Positions 43,563 to 54,764 of a stretch of DNA of 64,000 nt are shown piece after piece (within the stretch, counting starts at the first letter, position 1; each line of letters starts with the position of its first letter). Source of the stretch: Paraniabella ginsengisoli (GTDB lineage Bacteria; Bacteroidota; Bacteroidia; Chitinophagales; Chitinophagaceae); contig NZ_JAKWBL010000002.1 in assembly GCF_022513635.1 (NCBI RefSeq), positions 496,001 through 560,000 on the forward strand, in the 5' to 3' direction. The notes below the pieces were generated by a model that did no database searches, was not told the origin of the DNA, and saw only the letters and a list, made by a program, of their open reading frames with translations. The position numbers and the translations under genes were made by a program.

Positions 43563-45883
43563 ATGAAAAAGATTATAAGTTGTTTACTACTTACATTTTT
43601 TGTTCAGTCCCTAATGGCACAACAAAAGATGCCCGTCGATTATGCGGATCCGCTGTTAGGAACATCCGAATCAAGATGGATGTTAAACCCTGGAGCAACC
43701 ATGCCTTGGGGCATGGTTCAGCTAAGTCCCGATAATCAGGGCGGTGTCTGGAAATCCGGATACGAATATAGCCTTAATAATATCGGGGGTTCAGCCATAT
43801 TCATGCGTGGACAATGGCGGGCCTTTCAGTAATGCCAACCGTTGGCGTGTTGAATACCCGAAGAGGCCCTGCAGACGGCCCTACAACCGGATGGACGACT
43901 GGCTATCGTTCGAGGATTGTGAAGGAAAGCGAGAAAGCCAGTCCGGGATATTATGCCGTAAAGTTGATGAATGGTAATATTTATACGGAATTGACAAGCA
44001 CTACACGAAGCGGTTTTTTCAGATTTACATTTGATGAAGATCAGGAAGCGCATATTTTACTTGATCTGGATATACCTTTTGAAAACACGGCTGAGATAGA
44101 GGATGCTGTTTTTGCCAAAGTTTCTGATAAAGAAATAGAAGGTTATTCAAAGCAAAAGTGGAGCTGGAACGAATATACAGTTCATTTTGTGATCCGGTTT
44201 AATAAGTCCATTGAAGGTTTTGGGGGCTGGGCCGGTGACAAAGTTACCCGCAATGTAAAAGAATTTAAAGCAAAAGGAAGCAGTGGGGCTTTCGCTGATT
44301 TTAAAACATCGAAAGGTGAAGTGCTGTTAATGCAAACCGCAATTTCATTAGTAAGTGTTGATCAGGCAAGATTGAATCTTGAAACCGAAATGGATCCCTT
44401 CAACTGGGATTTTGATGCAGTAAAGAATAATGCAAGAAATGTTTGGAATGCTTTACTAAATAAGATCAAAATTGAAGGAGGCTCCGAAGAAAATAAAAAG
44501 AAGTTTTATACCAATCTGTATCGTTCTTATGTAGCACGTACTACCTGGAGCGATGTAAATGGGAAGTATGTAGATGTAAATGAGAAAGTACAACAGGTAG
44601 ATCCTAAACGTCCTGTTTATGGAAGTGATGCATTGTGGAACACCTTTTGGAACCTGAACCAGTTGTGGGCTTTGGTAAATCCCGATCTTACTAGCAATTG
44701 GGTGCATTCACTACTGGAAATTTATAAAACAGGCGGATGGTTGCCCAAAGGGCCTGCAGGAATTGAATATTCCGGCATCATGGAAGCATCGCACGAAATT
44801 GCTTTGATCGTTGGAGCTTATCAAAAAGGTATTCGCGATTTTGATAAGGACCTTGCACTAAAAGCTCTCGTTCATCAACAAACAACGCCTGGCATAAAAA
44901 CGCCGGAAAATGGTTTTGCTGGTAACCGCTTTTTTGAATCTTATATGAAGCTTGGTTACGTGCCGAATGAAGAAGGCCAGGTTTCTAATACTTTGGAATA
45001 TGCTTACGATGACTGGTGTGTATCACAGTATGCAAAGGCATTAGGTAAGAAAGATATCTACGAACAATTTATAAAACGTGCAGCCAATTATAAAAATGTT
45101 TTCGACTCCGATGTGAAATATATCAGAATGAAAAACCGTGATGGTTCCTGGGTAAAGGACTGGTCGCCATATTGCTGCACAAGCTTTAGTGGTCCCGGCT
45201 ATCTTGAAGGCAACGCATGGCAATACAGTTTTTTTAATCCGCATGATGTACAAGGTATTTTGAATTTAATGGGTCGCGATACATTCAATACACGCCTGGA
45301 TGAAGGTTTTCAAAAGTCTGCTAAGTTTAACTTTAATGCTGATGGAGACTTGTACGATCTTGTTCCTATCAATCATGGCAACCAGCCTAATATGCAGGCG
45401 GCCTGGTTATTCAACTATTCTGGCAAACCCTGGCTTACCCAAAAATGGACAAGAGCTATAATGGATCAATATTACGGGGCAACCCCTTATCATGGTTGGT
45501 TGGGAGATGAGGATGAAGGCCAGATGGGAGCCTGGTATGTAATGTCAGCAATGGGATTGTTCCAAACGGAAGGAGGCGCCTCTGTAAAACCTTTTTATGA
45601 AATAGGAAGCCCGTTGTTCGAAAAAGCAACTATTAAGTTAGATCCAAAATATTATCCCGGCGGCCAGTTCACTATAATTGCCAAAAATACTTCTGATAAG
45701 AATATTTATGTCCAATCGGCGCAGCTAAATGGAAAACCTTTAAACAAGCCCTGGTTCTATCATGCTGACTTAGTAAAAGGAGGAACGTTGGTTCTTCAAA
45801 TGGGGCCAACGCCCAATAAAAGCTGGGGTTCAAGTCCACAAGATGCACCGCCATCAATGTCACCCAACAAAGAAGCAAAATAA
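43563..45883 (+). CDS. GH92-family alpha-mannosidase, locus B copy 1 (one frame break)
   Basis: About 773 residues. ATG 43563 (context ACAGATGA) begins a clean signal peptide ending SLMAQQ; 43548 is an alternative. GH92 landmarks: DPLLGTSESRW, NPGATMPWGMVQLSPD, FSHIHAWTMAG (restored), LEGNAWQYSFFNPHD with the catalytic acid, NHGNQPNMQAAWLFNY and GDEDEGQMGAWY. One T added to TT 43790-43791 restores the frame. Ca2+-dependent exo-alpha-mannosidase, probably periplasmic. Confidence 0.9.
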
Positions 45884-45908
45884 TATAGATTCATAATAAT
45901 TATAACTG

Positions 45909-47302
45909 ATGGAAGTAGTAAATAAAAAATCATCTGTCCTTTTGATCACGCTGGTGGTATCTCTTGGCGGATTTTTATTCGGCTTCGATATGGCTGTAGT
46001 TTCTGGCGTACTTCCTTTTTACAGGAAAAATATACGTTGTCGCCAGTGGCTGAAGGTTGGTTTGTTACGATCGCATTGATCGGATGTATTGTTGGCGTTG
46101 CATTTTCTGGTGAAATGTCAGACAGATGGGGACGGAAGAAACCGATGTTCATATCAGCTTTCTTTTTCCTGATCTCCGCTATTGGTGCGGCGCTTGTGCC
46201 AACTTTAACCGGCGTTTTTATTTTTAGATTTATTGGCGGACTTGGTATCGGGCTTACTTCTAATCTTGTACCTCTTTATATTTCTGAAATAGCTCCGGCA
46301 AAAACAAGAGGCCGTTTAGTTACGCTTTACCAATTTGCGCTTACGCTGGGAATACTATGCGCTTACTTAAGTAACGCTTTTTTAGTGAAATATAGCGAAA
46401 CGTATAACATCCAAAGCAGTGGCTCTCTTTTTGAATATGTTTTTTTACTCGATGTATGGCGTGGAATGTTGTTGGTTGGTGGTTTGCCTGCATTGTTATT
46501 TTTAGCGGGTATGTTCTTTGTTCCTGAAAGTCCGCGCTGGCTGATGCAGCGTAACAGATCTGCTGAAGCTTTAACCATCATGCGTAGGTTTTCAAACGAT
46601 GAAGTTTTAGAATTGCCAAAACTTCAAACCGATTCGTCTTCCGCAGATAGTGTTTCATATCGCGAACTTTTTAAAGGACGATGGAGAAAAGCAATGATCG
46701 TGGGTATCCTGCTGCCATTGTTTTCACAGTTTAGTGGAATCAATGCTATTATATATTATGGACCCAGTATTTTAAACGACGCTGGTGTTTCTATGAATAA
46801 TTCATTAATGAGCCAGGTTGTATTTGGCGTAGCCAATATGTTGTTTACGTTACTTGCAATATGGAAAGTAGATACATTGGGGCGCCGCCCACTTTATATA
46901 TATGGTACACTTGGCGCTACAATAGCGTTGGTGCTTACAGGTATATGCTTTGCAACAGGTGCATCAACATCTGTTTTTATTTTGATAAGTGTGTTGATGT
47001 TCCTCGCTTGCTTTGCCTTTTCTATCGGCCCGTTAAAATTTGTTGTAGCCTCCGAAATATTTCCCGGTCACATACGCGGCAGGGCAATGGCGCTTTCTAT
47101 CATGGTCATGTGGGTCGCCGATGCAATCGTGGGCCAAATCACACCCATCATGTTAAAGCATTTAGGTACGCCTGCAACTTTTTGGGTATTCGCAACTTTT
47201 TGCTTTATCGCATTTATTGTTGTTTACAAAATATTGCCGGAGACCAAAGGGAAATCTTTAGAGCAGATCGAAGAAGGATGGTTAAAAGAGAAAGGCAACT
47301 AA
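45909..47302 (+). CDS. MFS sugar porter (SP family) (one frame break)
   Basis: About 465 residues, twelve hydrophobic segments. Sugar-porter motifs are present: DRWGRKKPM, VPESPRWLMQ, QFSGINAIIYYGP and LPETKGKSLEQIE. One T added to T5 46017-46021 gives SGVLPFLQEKYTLSPVAEGW from ATG 45909. It is a proton-linked hexose importer at the inner membrane; its place between GH92 and a ROK kinase points to mannose. Confidence 0.9.
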
Positions 47303-47439
47303 AGTTTGAAATGCCTGCAAGTAATAAAGTGTATTATTTTTTATGAGATCATCAGTAAACAAATGGCATCGGTATTGCCACGCTCGCTTGTACTGTGGAA
47401 CATAAATGATCTTACATAAACGATGATAAATAATATCAA

Positions 47440-48339
47440 ATGACGACGAAACAAAAAGCTAATCATTTAATTGCAGCAGCAGATATTGGAGGAACTCATA
47501 TAACAGCAGCAGTAATTGATATAGTTGATCGATCAATTATTCCTGGTTCGTTGGTAAGGTTGTCCGTCGATGCTTCTGACAATGCAGAAAATGTTATAAG
47601 TAGGTGGAGTTTGGCTCTAAAGCAGGCTTCAGGCGATTTGCCGGTTTCTAAAATTGGTATTGCAATGCCGGGGCCATTCGATTATGCCAATGGCATCAGT
47701 TATATGATCAACCAAGGTAAATATGAATCTTTGTATGGCTTAAATGTAAAACAGTTATTAGCCGACCATTTAACGATTGAGGAAGATCTTTTTTCTTTTT
47801 CTAATGATGCGGCCTGTTTTCTTTCGGGTGAACTCTTTGCAGCAAACATGGATTCAAATGTGTTTGACAAATCAATTAGCATAACATTAGGCACAGGTCT
47901 TGGTACCGCTTTGTATAAAAATGGAGTAGCCGCAAGTGCAGATCTTTGGTCATTACCCTTTAAAGATAATATTGCTGAATATTATTTATCTTCTAAATGG
48001 TTTGTTGACCAATATTTACAACGTACAGGATCTCATCATCAGGGAGTAAAAGATCTGGTGCAAATGGCTAACTCAAATAAAGTTGCGGCACATCTGTTTC
48101 AGATCTTCAGTTATAATCTTGCCGATTTTTTAATACAGTTTATAAAAAGGGAAGAAGCTGAAACCATCATATTGGGCGGTAATATCTCAAAGGCCTATAA
48201 GCTTTTTCTTCCTGGTGTAAAACGCTTTGTAGCTGATGTTTTTCCGCATGTTCAAATAAAAGTATCCAGATTAGGTGAGGTTGCTTGTTTGTATGGCGCC
48301 GCGGCTGAAGCCATTGCTTTAAAGGTCGAAGCGCAATAA
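47440..48339 (+). CDS. ROK-family kinase without the zinc motif
   Basis: 299 residues, intact. AAADIGGTHITAAVIDI is the phosphate loop, IGIAMPGPFDYANGIS and SNDAACFLSGE contain the catalytic Asp region, and ITLGTGLGTALY is the adenosine site. The zinc-binding CxCGxxGC element of most ROK proteins is absent (that stretch reads ADLWSLPFKDNIAEYYLS), unlike the ROK kinase at 29150. A hexose kinase serving the mannose pathway is likely, though the specificity is open. Confidence 0.83.
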   Translation: MTTKQKANHLIAAADIGGTHITAAVIDIVDRSIIPGSLVRLSVDASDNAENVISRWSLALKQASGDLPVSKIGIAMPGPFDYANGISYMINQGKYESLYGLNVKQLLADHLTIEEDLFSFSNDAACFLSGELFAANMDSNVFDKSISITLGTGLGTALYKNGVAASADLWSLPFKDNIAEYYLSSKWFVDQYLQRTGSHHQGVKDLVQMANSNKVAAHLFQIFSYNLADFLIQFIKREEAETIILGGNISKAYKLFLPGVKRFVADVFPHVQIKVSRLGEVACLYGAAAEAIALKVEAQ

Positions 48340-48369
48340 AGTAATTAGGAAACTCTGAAAATAACTTAA

Positions 48370-48387
48370 CCACATATAAGTACATAG
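48370..48387. repeat. partial copy of the MITE-like repeat
   Basis: CCACATATAAGTACATAG matches the left end of the repeats at 28935 and 57838. No right half follows, so it is a fragment. It lies after the ROK gene. Confidence 0.45.
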
Positions 48388-48427
48388 TATTTTAATACTC
48401 TTGATCAGACCAAAGAAAAAATTAAAG

Positions 48428-50765
48428 ATGAAAATGAATTTTAAAAATAGTTGCTTTTTCCTGATACTGTCAATGTTCTCATTGCCATTGTTGTCACAAA
48501 AGATTTTACAAAGTGGGTTGATCCTCATATTGGAACGGCACATTGCAGATGGTTTCATTTCACCCCAGGTGCTTTCCCGTTTGGTATGGCCAAACCAGCT
48601 CCATCTACAAATGGTAGTTTCGGCAATGCCCATGGATGGGATGCCACTGGTTATGATTACAGGGATTCTACAATAGAAGGGTTTCCTAACTTCCATGAGT
48701 TTCAGGTAGGAGGTATCGTATTTGCACCTTCAACGGGAAAGCTGCAAACAATACCTGGAACAAGGACGGATCCTGAAAGTGGCTACAGGTCTCGATTTGA
48801 CAGGAAATATGAAGTTTGTACTGCCGGATATTATGCAGTGAATCTTAAAGATTATAATATAAAAGCGGAACTAACAGCAACAGAGCGGGTTTCGTTTCAT
48901 CGTTATACTTTTCCGCAGTCCCAGTCTTCTCATATAATTTTTGATATCGGCAATCAGCAGGGAGAAAGTGGTGAGGTTGTAGATGCTGAAGTATCTATTA
49001 CAAGTGATGGAATGGTAGAAGGCTGGGTAACAACAGCTCCTGTATATATAAAAAATACCAGGCTGGTGCCACACTTACCATGTATTTTTCTGCCAAGGTC
49101 GATAGAAAACCTTCATCGTTCGGCGCTTTTAATGGCGAGGCTATAAAAGCTGGTGCAAAGATGGCGAAAGGAAAAGGAGCTGGTATTTATCTAACATTTA
49201 GTACAGATCATAATGAAGCTATTACTGTTACGTCAGGACTTTCTTATACCTCTATTCAAAATGCCAGGCTTAATTTAGAAGCTGAAGCAAAAGATCTTTC
49301 ATTTGATCAGGCCAGGCTTCGGGCTACTAATTCCTGGAACCAATATCTGGGTCGCATCAATGTTGAAGGCGGCAAGGATGAAGATATGACGAAGTTTTAT
49401 ACGGGTCTTTATCATGCATTATTAGGTAGGGGATTGGCAAGCGATGTAAATGGCGCTTATCCTAAAAATGATGGATCGGTAGGACAAATTCCACTTGACA
49501 AATCAGGAAAGCCGTTACATAATCATTATAATACAGATGCAGTTTGGGGCACTTATTGGAACCTTACTCAATTATGGGCGCTGGTATATCCTGAATATTA
49601 TGCTGATTTTGTGAAGAGTCAATTACTGGTATATAAAGATGCCGGTTGGCTGGGAGATGGTATTGCATGCAGCCGCTATGTATCCGGCGTAGGTACCAAT
49701 TTTGTAGGTCTGGTTATTGCGAGTGCTTATTTGTGTGGCATTGATGATTTTGATACTAAAGTTGGTTATGAAGCCGCAAGAAAAAATGAGCTGGAATGGA
49801 GAGACCGGCCGTTTGGTGCAGGCAAAGCCGATCTTGATCGATTTATAAAATATGGATATGTAAATCATCTCGATAGCGGAGATGCAGGTGGCGAGCGCTG
49901 GCAATTTTCGGCATCGCATACTTTAGAATATGCGTTTAGTGCACATGCAGTCGCCGAGTGGGCAAAACGCTTAGGGAAAACAAAAGATTATAAACAACTG
50001 CTTGCATTATCGAAAGCCTGGGAACGTATTTACGATCCGTCTTTAAAATTGATTCACCCCAAACTTGCTAATGGAAAGTTTATTGAAAATTTTGATCCTT
50101 CTCAACCCTGGCGAGGCTTTCAGGAAGGTAATGCATGGCAATACACTTATTTTGTTCCACATCATATTGAAAGCCTGATCGACAAAATGGGCGCGCAAAC
50201 ATTTAACAGCAGACTCGATAGCATCTTTAAAGTTTCAGAAAAAAACCTCTTTGGTGGAGGGTCAACCATTGATGCCTTTGCAGGTATTAGCGGTATTTAT
50301 AATCATGGCAACCAACCCAACCTGCATGTTTCCTGGCTTTTTAATTATTCAGGAAAACCTTCTTTAACTCAAAAATGGGTACGTGCTATTTGCAATAAAT
50401 TTTATGGAACGGAAGGCGTGCATGGATATGGATTTGGACAGGATGAAGACCAAGGCCAACTTGGTGCGTGGTATGTAATGTCGGCTTTAGGCTTATTTGA
50501 TATAAAGGGCCTTACGGATTCCGATGCGGCATTCGGTATTGGAAGTCCTTTGTTTAAAAAGATAACCCTGCAACTTTCGCCTAAATATTACGGAAGTAAG
50601 AAGTTTATTATTGATGCACCAAATAGCAGTGATAAGAATATGTTTATTCAATCAATGAAGCTGGATAACCAAGCGCTTCACAAACCTTTTGTTTCCTTTA
50701 AAGATGTGGTAAATGGCGGTAGACTGAGTTTGGAAATGGCTGCTAAGGAAAAAAATAACTACTGA
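48428..50765 (+). CDS. GH92-family alpha-mannosidase, locus B copy 2 (two frame breaks)
   Basis: About 780 residues after repair. A signal peptide ends near LPLLSQK. KWVDPHIGTAHCRWFHFTPG, FQEGNAWQYTYFVPHH, NHGNQPNLHVSWLFNYSGKP and GQDEDQGQLGAWY are GH92 landmarks, including the catalytic Glu and the acidic Ca2+/base region. Breaks are at A4 48498-48501 (restores SQKDFTKWVDP) and A6 49050-49055 (restores IKKYQAGATLTMYF). Differs from the other two GH92 copies in many loops, suggesting another linkage preference. Confidence 0.9.
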
Positions 50766-50798
50766 TTGAAAAGCTGTTCTGTCTATGAAATGGAAAAC

Positions 50799-51172
50799 TT
50801 ATTTTCCTTCCTGAAAGGCTAACATATTACCTTCGGTATCTTTAAAAATGGCAAAATAACCTGACCCAGCGGTGGTTCGTTTTTTGTCTGTGATAATATG
50901 GCCTCCTCCAGATTGAACTCTATTTAAAAGCGCTTCTACATCTCCATTGGCATTTAAATATACAAGAGAGCCGGAATTTTGTTCTTTTGTGTCATCATAT
51001 TCAACCAAAGTGCCACAGAATCCTTCCCCGATGTGTTGGGTATACATTGACATACATCATTGCCGATAGTAAGGTCAACTATCTTGAACTGGAAAACATT
51101 TTCGTAAAATTGTTTTGCGCGTTTCATGTCCCTTACAGGTATCTCGATCCAACTAACGATTTCCACAGCCAT
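50799..51172 (-). CDS. VOC-family (glyoxalase-like) protein (one frame break)
   Basis: About 124 residues. IVSWIEIPVRDMKRAKQFYE and FAIFKDTEGNMLAFQ are the start and end of a typical VOC domain of the PhnB/glyoxalase-like group. The frame is broken between 51035 and 51060, where one base joins IVDLTIGNDV to MYTQHIGEGFCGTLVEYDD. No specific substrate can be named. Confidence 0.8.
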
Positions 51173-51460
51173 TGTATAGTTTTTTAAATATGGTTTGTCA
51201 GAGTTTTTTCAATTGACTGGCACGCAATATTGCCTTCGAAAATATTTAGTATCAAATCTCGCGCCATATATTAAGCTTTAATTAAAATATCAAAAATTTA
51301 ATTTAAGCGCTCTCCCGGCCGCAGCCAGAGATGCTCTCCGTTTTGCAAATTATTAGGATTCAAAGAATGCCTTTTACGTGAATGAGCGCAAAAAGTATTA
51401 ACCAGATAAAAAAATGGCTTGCCTTTTGCATATCTTGAAAAACGAATAATAAGTTTATAA

Positions 51461-51799
51461 ATGTTTCAGCCCTATAGCCCTTTTGAATTTAGAGAGATCG
51501 ATTTGTTGAGAAAGACGAAAAGAAGATTTGTTGTACTTCAAACCTGTGATCTTCTCATCGAATCAAAACATGATAATAAGAAATTGTACCTGATGTTAAC
51601 CGATTATGATGCACTTGCAAATGCAAGAGGCCATAAAAATTCAATCACTAACGACAAACATGCTATCATCTTTGATCTTGAAAATGATAGTCATCGTAAT
51701 AAACTAACCGAGATGTTATATCCCGATTCAAAATATTTTATATACCGTTCTACTATCGCAAATGGAACTAGTTCACGCATACAACACGAATTGGTTTAG
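51461..51799 (+). CDS. hypothetical protein, 112 residues
   Basis: Not recognised. The protein is hydrophilic, without a signal peptide or membrane segment, beginning MFQPYSPFEFREIDLLRKTK. The reading frame is intact with ordinary composition. It is isolated between the VOC gene and the YeiH-type transporter. The 288 bases before it (51173-51460) show no gene. Confidence 0.45.
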   Translation: MFQPYSPFEFREIDLLRKTKRRFVVLQTCDLLIESKHDNKKLYLMLTDYDALANARGHKNSITNDKHAIIFDLENDSHRNKLTEMLYPDSKYFIYRSTIANGTSSRIQHELV

Positions 51800-51850
51800 A
51801 AGCACGCGCTTGTCTTTAAATAACAGTACTACAAATTCAATTTTAATGGA

Positions 51851-51880
51851 TTGCAGAATTATTGTAATCTATTATATTTG
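51851..51880 (+). promoter_or_regulatory. promoter of the YeiH-type transporter
   Basis: TTG at 51851-51853 and TATATTTG at 51873-51880 with 19 bases between. The -7 box ends only 4 bases before the annotated ATG, so a leaderless message or a later start is possible. Confidence 0.55.
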
Positions 51881-51884
51881 AAGA

Positions 51885-53158
51885 ATGACTTCTATTAAAA
51901 AGCAAGCCCTCCTTTCTGAAGATTGGGGCGTAGTGGTTCTTGGGTTTATTATTATTATCCTTGCTGTTTTTGGAATATATATCGATTCCCCTTCTTTTAG
52001 TTGGGATGCAACCTCAGATATATCAGCAAAAATTTTGAGTGGATCCAATCTATACAAAATAATTATCCAGTTCTTATTTGTATACATTATCGCAATTGTA
52101 GGCGCTTTTTTTACCGGCAAATCCATTTCATTTATCCTGAAGAGTTTCCCGGTTATTTATATTCTTACATTGCTGGCATTTTTTATAGGTGGCAATGGAA
52201 CCATTCAGGTACTTAATTTAGAAACAGTCATTTTTTGCCTGGCTCTTGGCCTTATTGTAAGAAACTTTTTCAACCTTCCTATTTGGCTGAAGGACACTCT
52301 TTCTTCCGAATTTTTTGTAAAGATCGGGTTGGTCTTATTAGGTACCAATGTTCTTTTTTCGGATGTATTAAAAACGGGATCGTTAGGTTTGATACAGGCT
52401 TTATTGGTAGTATTAACAGTTTGGTATTTCTCATTTTGGTTGTGCAAAAAATGAAAATCGATAAAGAACTTTCTTTAATGATGTCAAGTGCTGTTTCCAT
52501 TTGTGGTGTTTCTGCAGCTATTGCTACTTCAGGAGCGATTAAAGGTGATTCAAAAAAACTCTCATTAGTTGTGTCGCTAGTTCTGATCACGGCTGTGCCA
52601 ATGATGATCGTTATGCCCTGGCTTGCAAGCTGGATGGGCCTTTCGCAGGAAGTGACAGGAGCATGGTTGGGCGGAACTATCGATACAACCGGAGCTGTTG
52701 CCGCTTCCGGTTCGCTGGTTGGAGAAACCGCCTTAAAAATAAGCACCATCGTGAAATTTTCACAAAACGTATTGTTGGGCTTTGCTGCGTTTGCTATTTC
52801 GATTTACTGGACTTATACTAAAACGGCGAGTAGCCAGTCTGTTTCAGAAAAACCAACCCTGAAATTGATCTGGGAAAGGTTTCCGAAATTTGTCATCGGG
52901 TTTGCCCTGGCTTCATTAATATTCTCTTTTATTCTTAATCCCGAAATAACTCAAAGTGTAAAAGCTCCTTTGAAAAGCCTGCAGGGGCTTTGGTTTGCTT
53001 TAGCATTTACATGCATTGGTTTGGAAACAAATTTTAAAGACCTGGTTGGAGTTCAAAATAGAAAGCCGGTATTTGCTTTTTTAGGAGCCCAGTTATTTAA
53101 TATTCTTATTACATTATTGATCGCATACTTCTTGTTTGGAAGTGGATTATACGAATAG
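51885..53158 (+). CDS. YeiH/UPF0324 putative sulfate exporter (one frame break)
   Basis: About 425 residues with roughly ten hydrophobic segments. SAVSICGVSAAIATSGAIKG and GAWLGGTIDTTGAVAASGSL are strongly conserved in the YeiH family, which also includes GLETNFKDL-type endings. One A added to A6 52446-52451 gives WLCKKMKIDKELSLM and joins the halves. Some members export sulfate or sulfite. Near three sulfatases this would be a logical partner, but that is inference. Confidence 0.85.
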
Positions 53159-53162
53159 CGCT

Positions 53163-53176
53163 GCAATTTAAATTGC
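53163..53176. promoter_or_regulatory. 14-base perfect palindrome before sulfatase 2
   Basis: GCAATTTAAATTGC is fully symmetrical and lies between the YeiH-type stop (53158) and the sulfatase start (53194). It could be an operator or simply an AT-rich coincidence. Confidence 0.35.
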
Positions 53177-53193
53177 TGTAAATATTTTAATAA

Positions 53194-54738
53194 ATGATAA
53201 AGCGTTGCCTGCACTTTTATATTGTTTTTCTGCTGACGATATTTGTTTCAGGATGTGGAGAAAAAAAGAACCTGATAATGTTTCGAAGCCTAATGTTATT
53301 ATCGTTTACCTTGATGACTTGGGAATAGGAGATTTGAGTTGCTATGGAGCGACTGCTGTAAAAACACCGAATGTTGACAAGTTGGCTGCAGGCGGAATAA
53401 AGTTTACAGATGCACATAGCACTGCGTCTACATGTACGCCTTCGCGGTATTCTTTATTAACAGGCAGCTATGCTTTTAGAAACAATGCGGCTATTACCTG
53501 GTGATGCACCATTGCTGATTCAGCCGGGCACGCCAACAATAGCTGCGATGTTTAAAAATTCGGGTTATAAAACAGGTGTGATTGGGAAATGGCATTTGGG
53601 ATTAGGAGACGGAATACCTGATTGGAATGGTACCCTGAAGCCAGGCCCGCTTGAAATAGGATTTGACTATTCTTTTATCATTCCTGCAACGCTTGACCGC
53701 GTACCCACGGTTTATGTTGAGAACTATAAAGTACCGAACCTCGATCCGAAAGATCCTATTATAGTAAGTTATGGTAAGAAAGTAGGCAATTGGCCAACAG
53801 GCCTGGAAAGGCCAGATTTATTGAAATTTGGAGCGGATACACAACACAGTAATACGATCACTGATGGGGTTAGCCGCATCGGATATATGACAGGCGGCAA
53901 ATCTGCATTATGGAAAGATCAGGAAATTCCTTTTGTTTTTTTAGATAAAGTAAAATCATTTATTACACAAAATAAAAAAGAACCATTCTTTCTATATTTT
54001 TCATTTGCTGATATTCATGTTCCCAGAGATCCTAATCCTAAATTTAAAGGCGTGACAAAAATGGGATCGCGCGGCGATGCTATTGTACAGATGGATTGGT
54101 CGGTTGGTGAATTGATGAAGATATTGGATGAGCACAGTTTAACAGATAATACTATTGTGATATTTACTAGTGACAACGGCCCGGTATTAGACGACGGTTA
54201 TCATGATGAGGCTGAAAAACTGGTAGGAAATCATGACCCATCGGGTGGTTTAAAAGGTGGAAAATATAGTGCCTATGAAGCGGGAACAGTTATGCCTACA
54301 ATATTGTATTGGAAAGGAACTGTTCAGCCCGCTGTTAGTAACGCTCTGATCAGCCAGGTTGATTTTTATGCTTCGTTTGCAAATTTGTTAGGATATTCTT
54401 TAAAGACAGACGAAGCACCTGATAGTTACGATATGCTGGAGGCTCTTATGGGGAAAAATAAAAATGGCCGGGAAAGTATGTTGGAAGAATCTTATACGAT
54501 GTCTTTAAGAAAAGGTAATTGGAAATACATTGCTCCTCAAAGCAAACCCACTCCAGCCTGGATGGTCAACAAGCGAATTGAGACCGGCCTGATGCCAAAG
54601 CCACAGTTATACAATCTGGAAGCTGACATATCCGAAACAAATAATCTTAGTGATGCAAATCCTTCTCAACTAAAAGAGATGCAATCTATATTATCGGACA
54701 TTCTTAAAGCGCCAAGTCGGCCAGGATTTAAAAAATAA
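53194..54738 (+). CDS. S1-family sulfatase 2, lipoprotein (two frame breaks)
   Basis: About 515 residues. From ATG 53194 the leader ends IFVSGCGE, a lipobox. STCTPSRYSLLTGSY is the formylglycine site (CxPSR). GVIGKWHLGLGDG and FTSDNGPVLDDGYHDE are the substrate and metal-site regions of arylsulfatase-like S1 enzymes. Breaks are at A7 53261-53267 (one A restores EKKEPDNVSKPN) and near 53494-53498, where the shift needs two bases added or one removed to reach LPGDAPLLIQPGTPT. The substrate is a sulfated glycan, unspecified. Confidence 0.85.
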
Positions 54739-54764
54739 TTTATTAATTGCCTAATAATATTACC

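Noticed and set aside
46861..47346. 161-codon plus-strand open frame rich in Cys and Arg
   Set aside because: Alternate frame of the MFS sugar porter; the porter motifs in the main frame are unmistakable.
52279..52749. 156-codon minus-strand open frame
   Set aside because: Antisense to the YeiH-type transporter, whose two halves are strongly conserved in the other direction.
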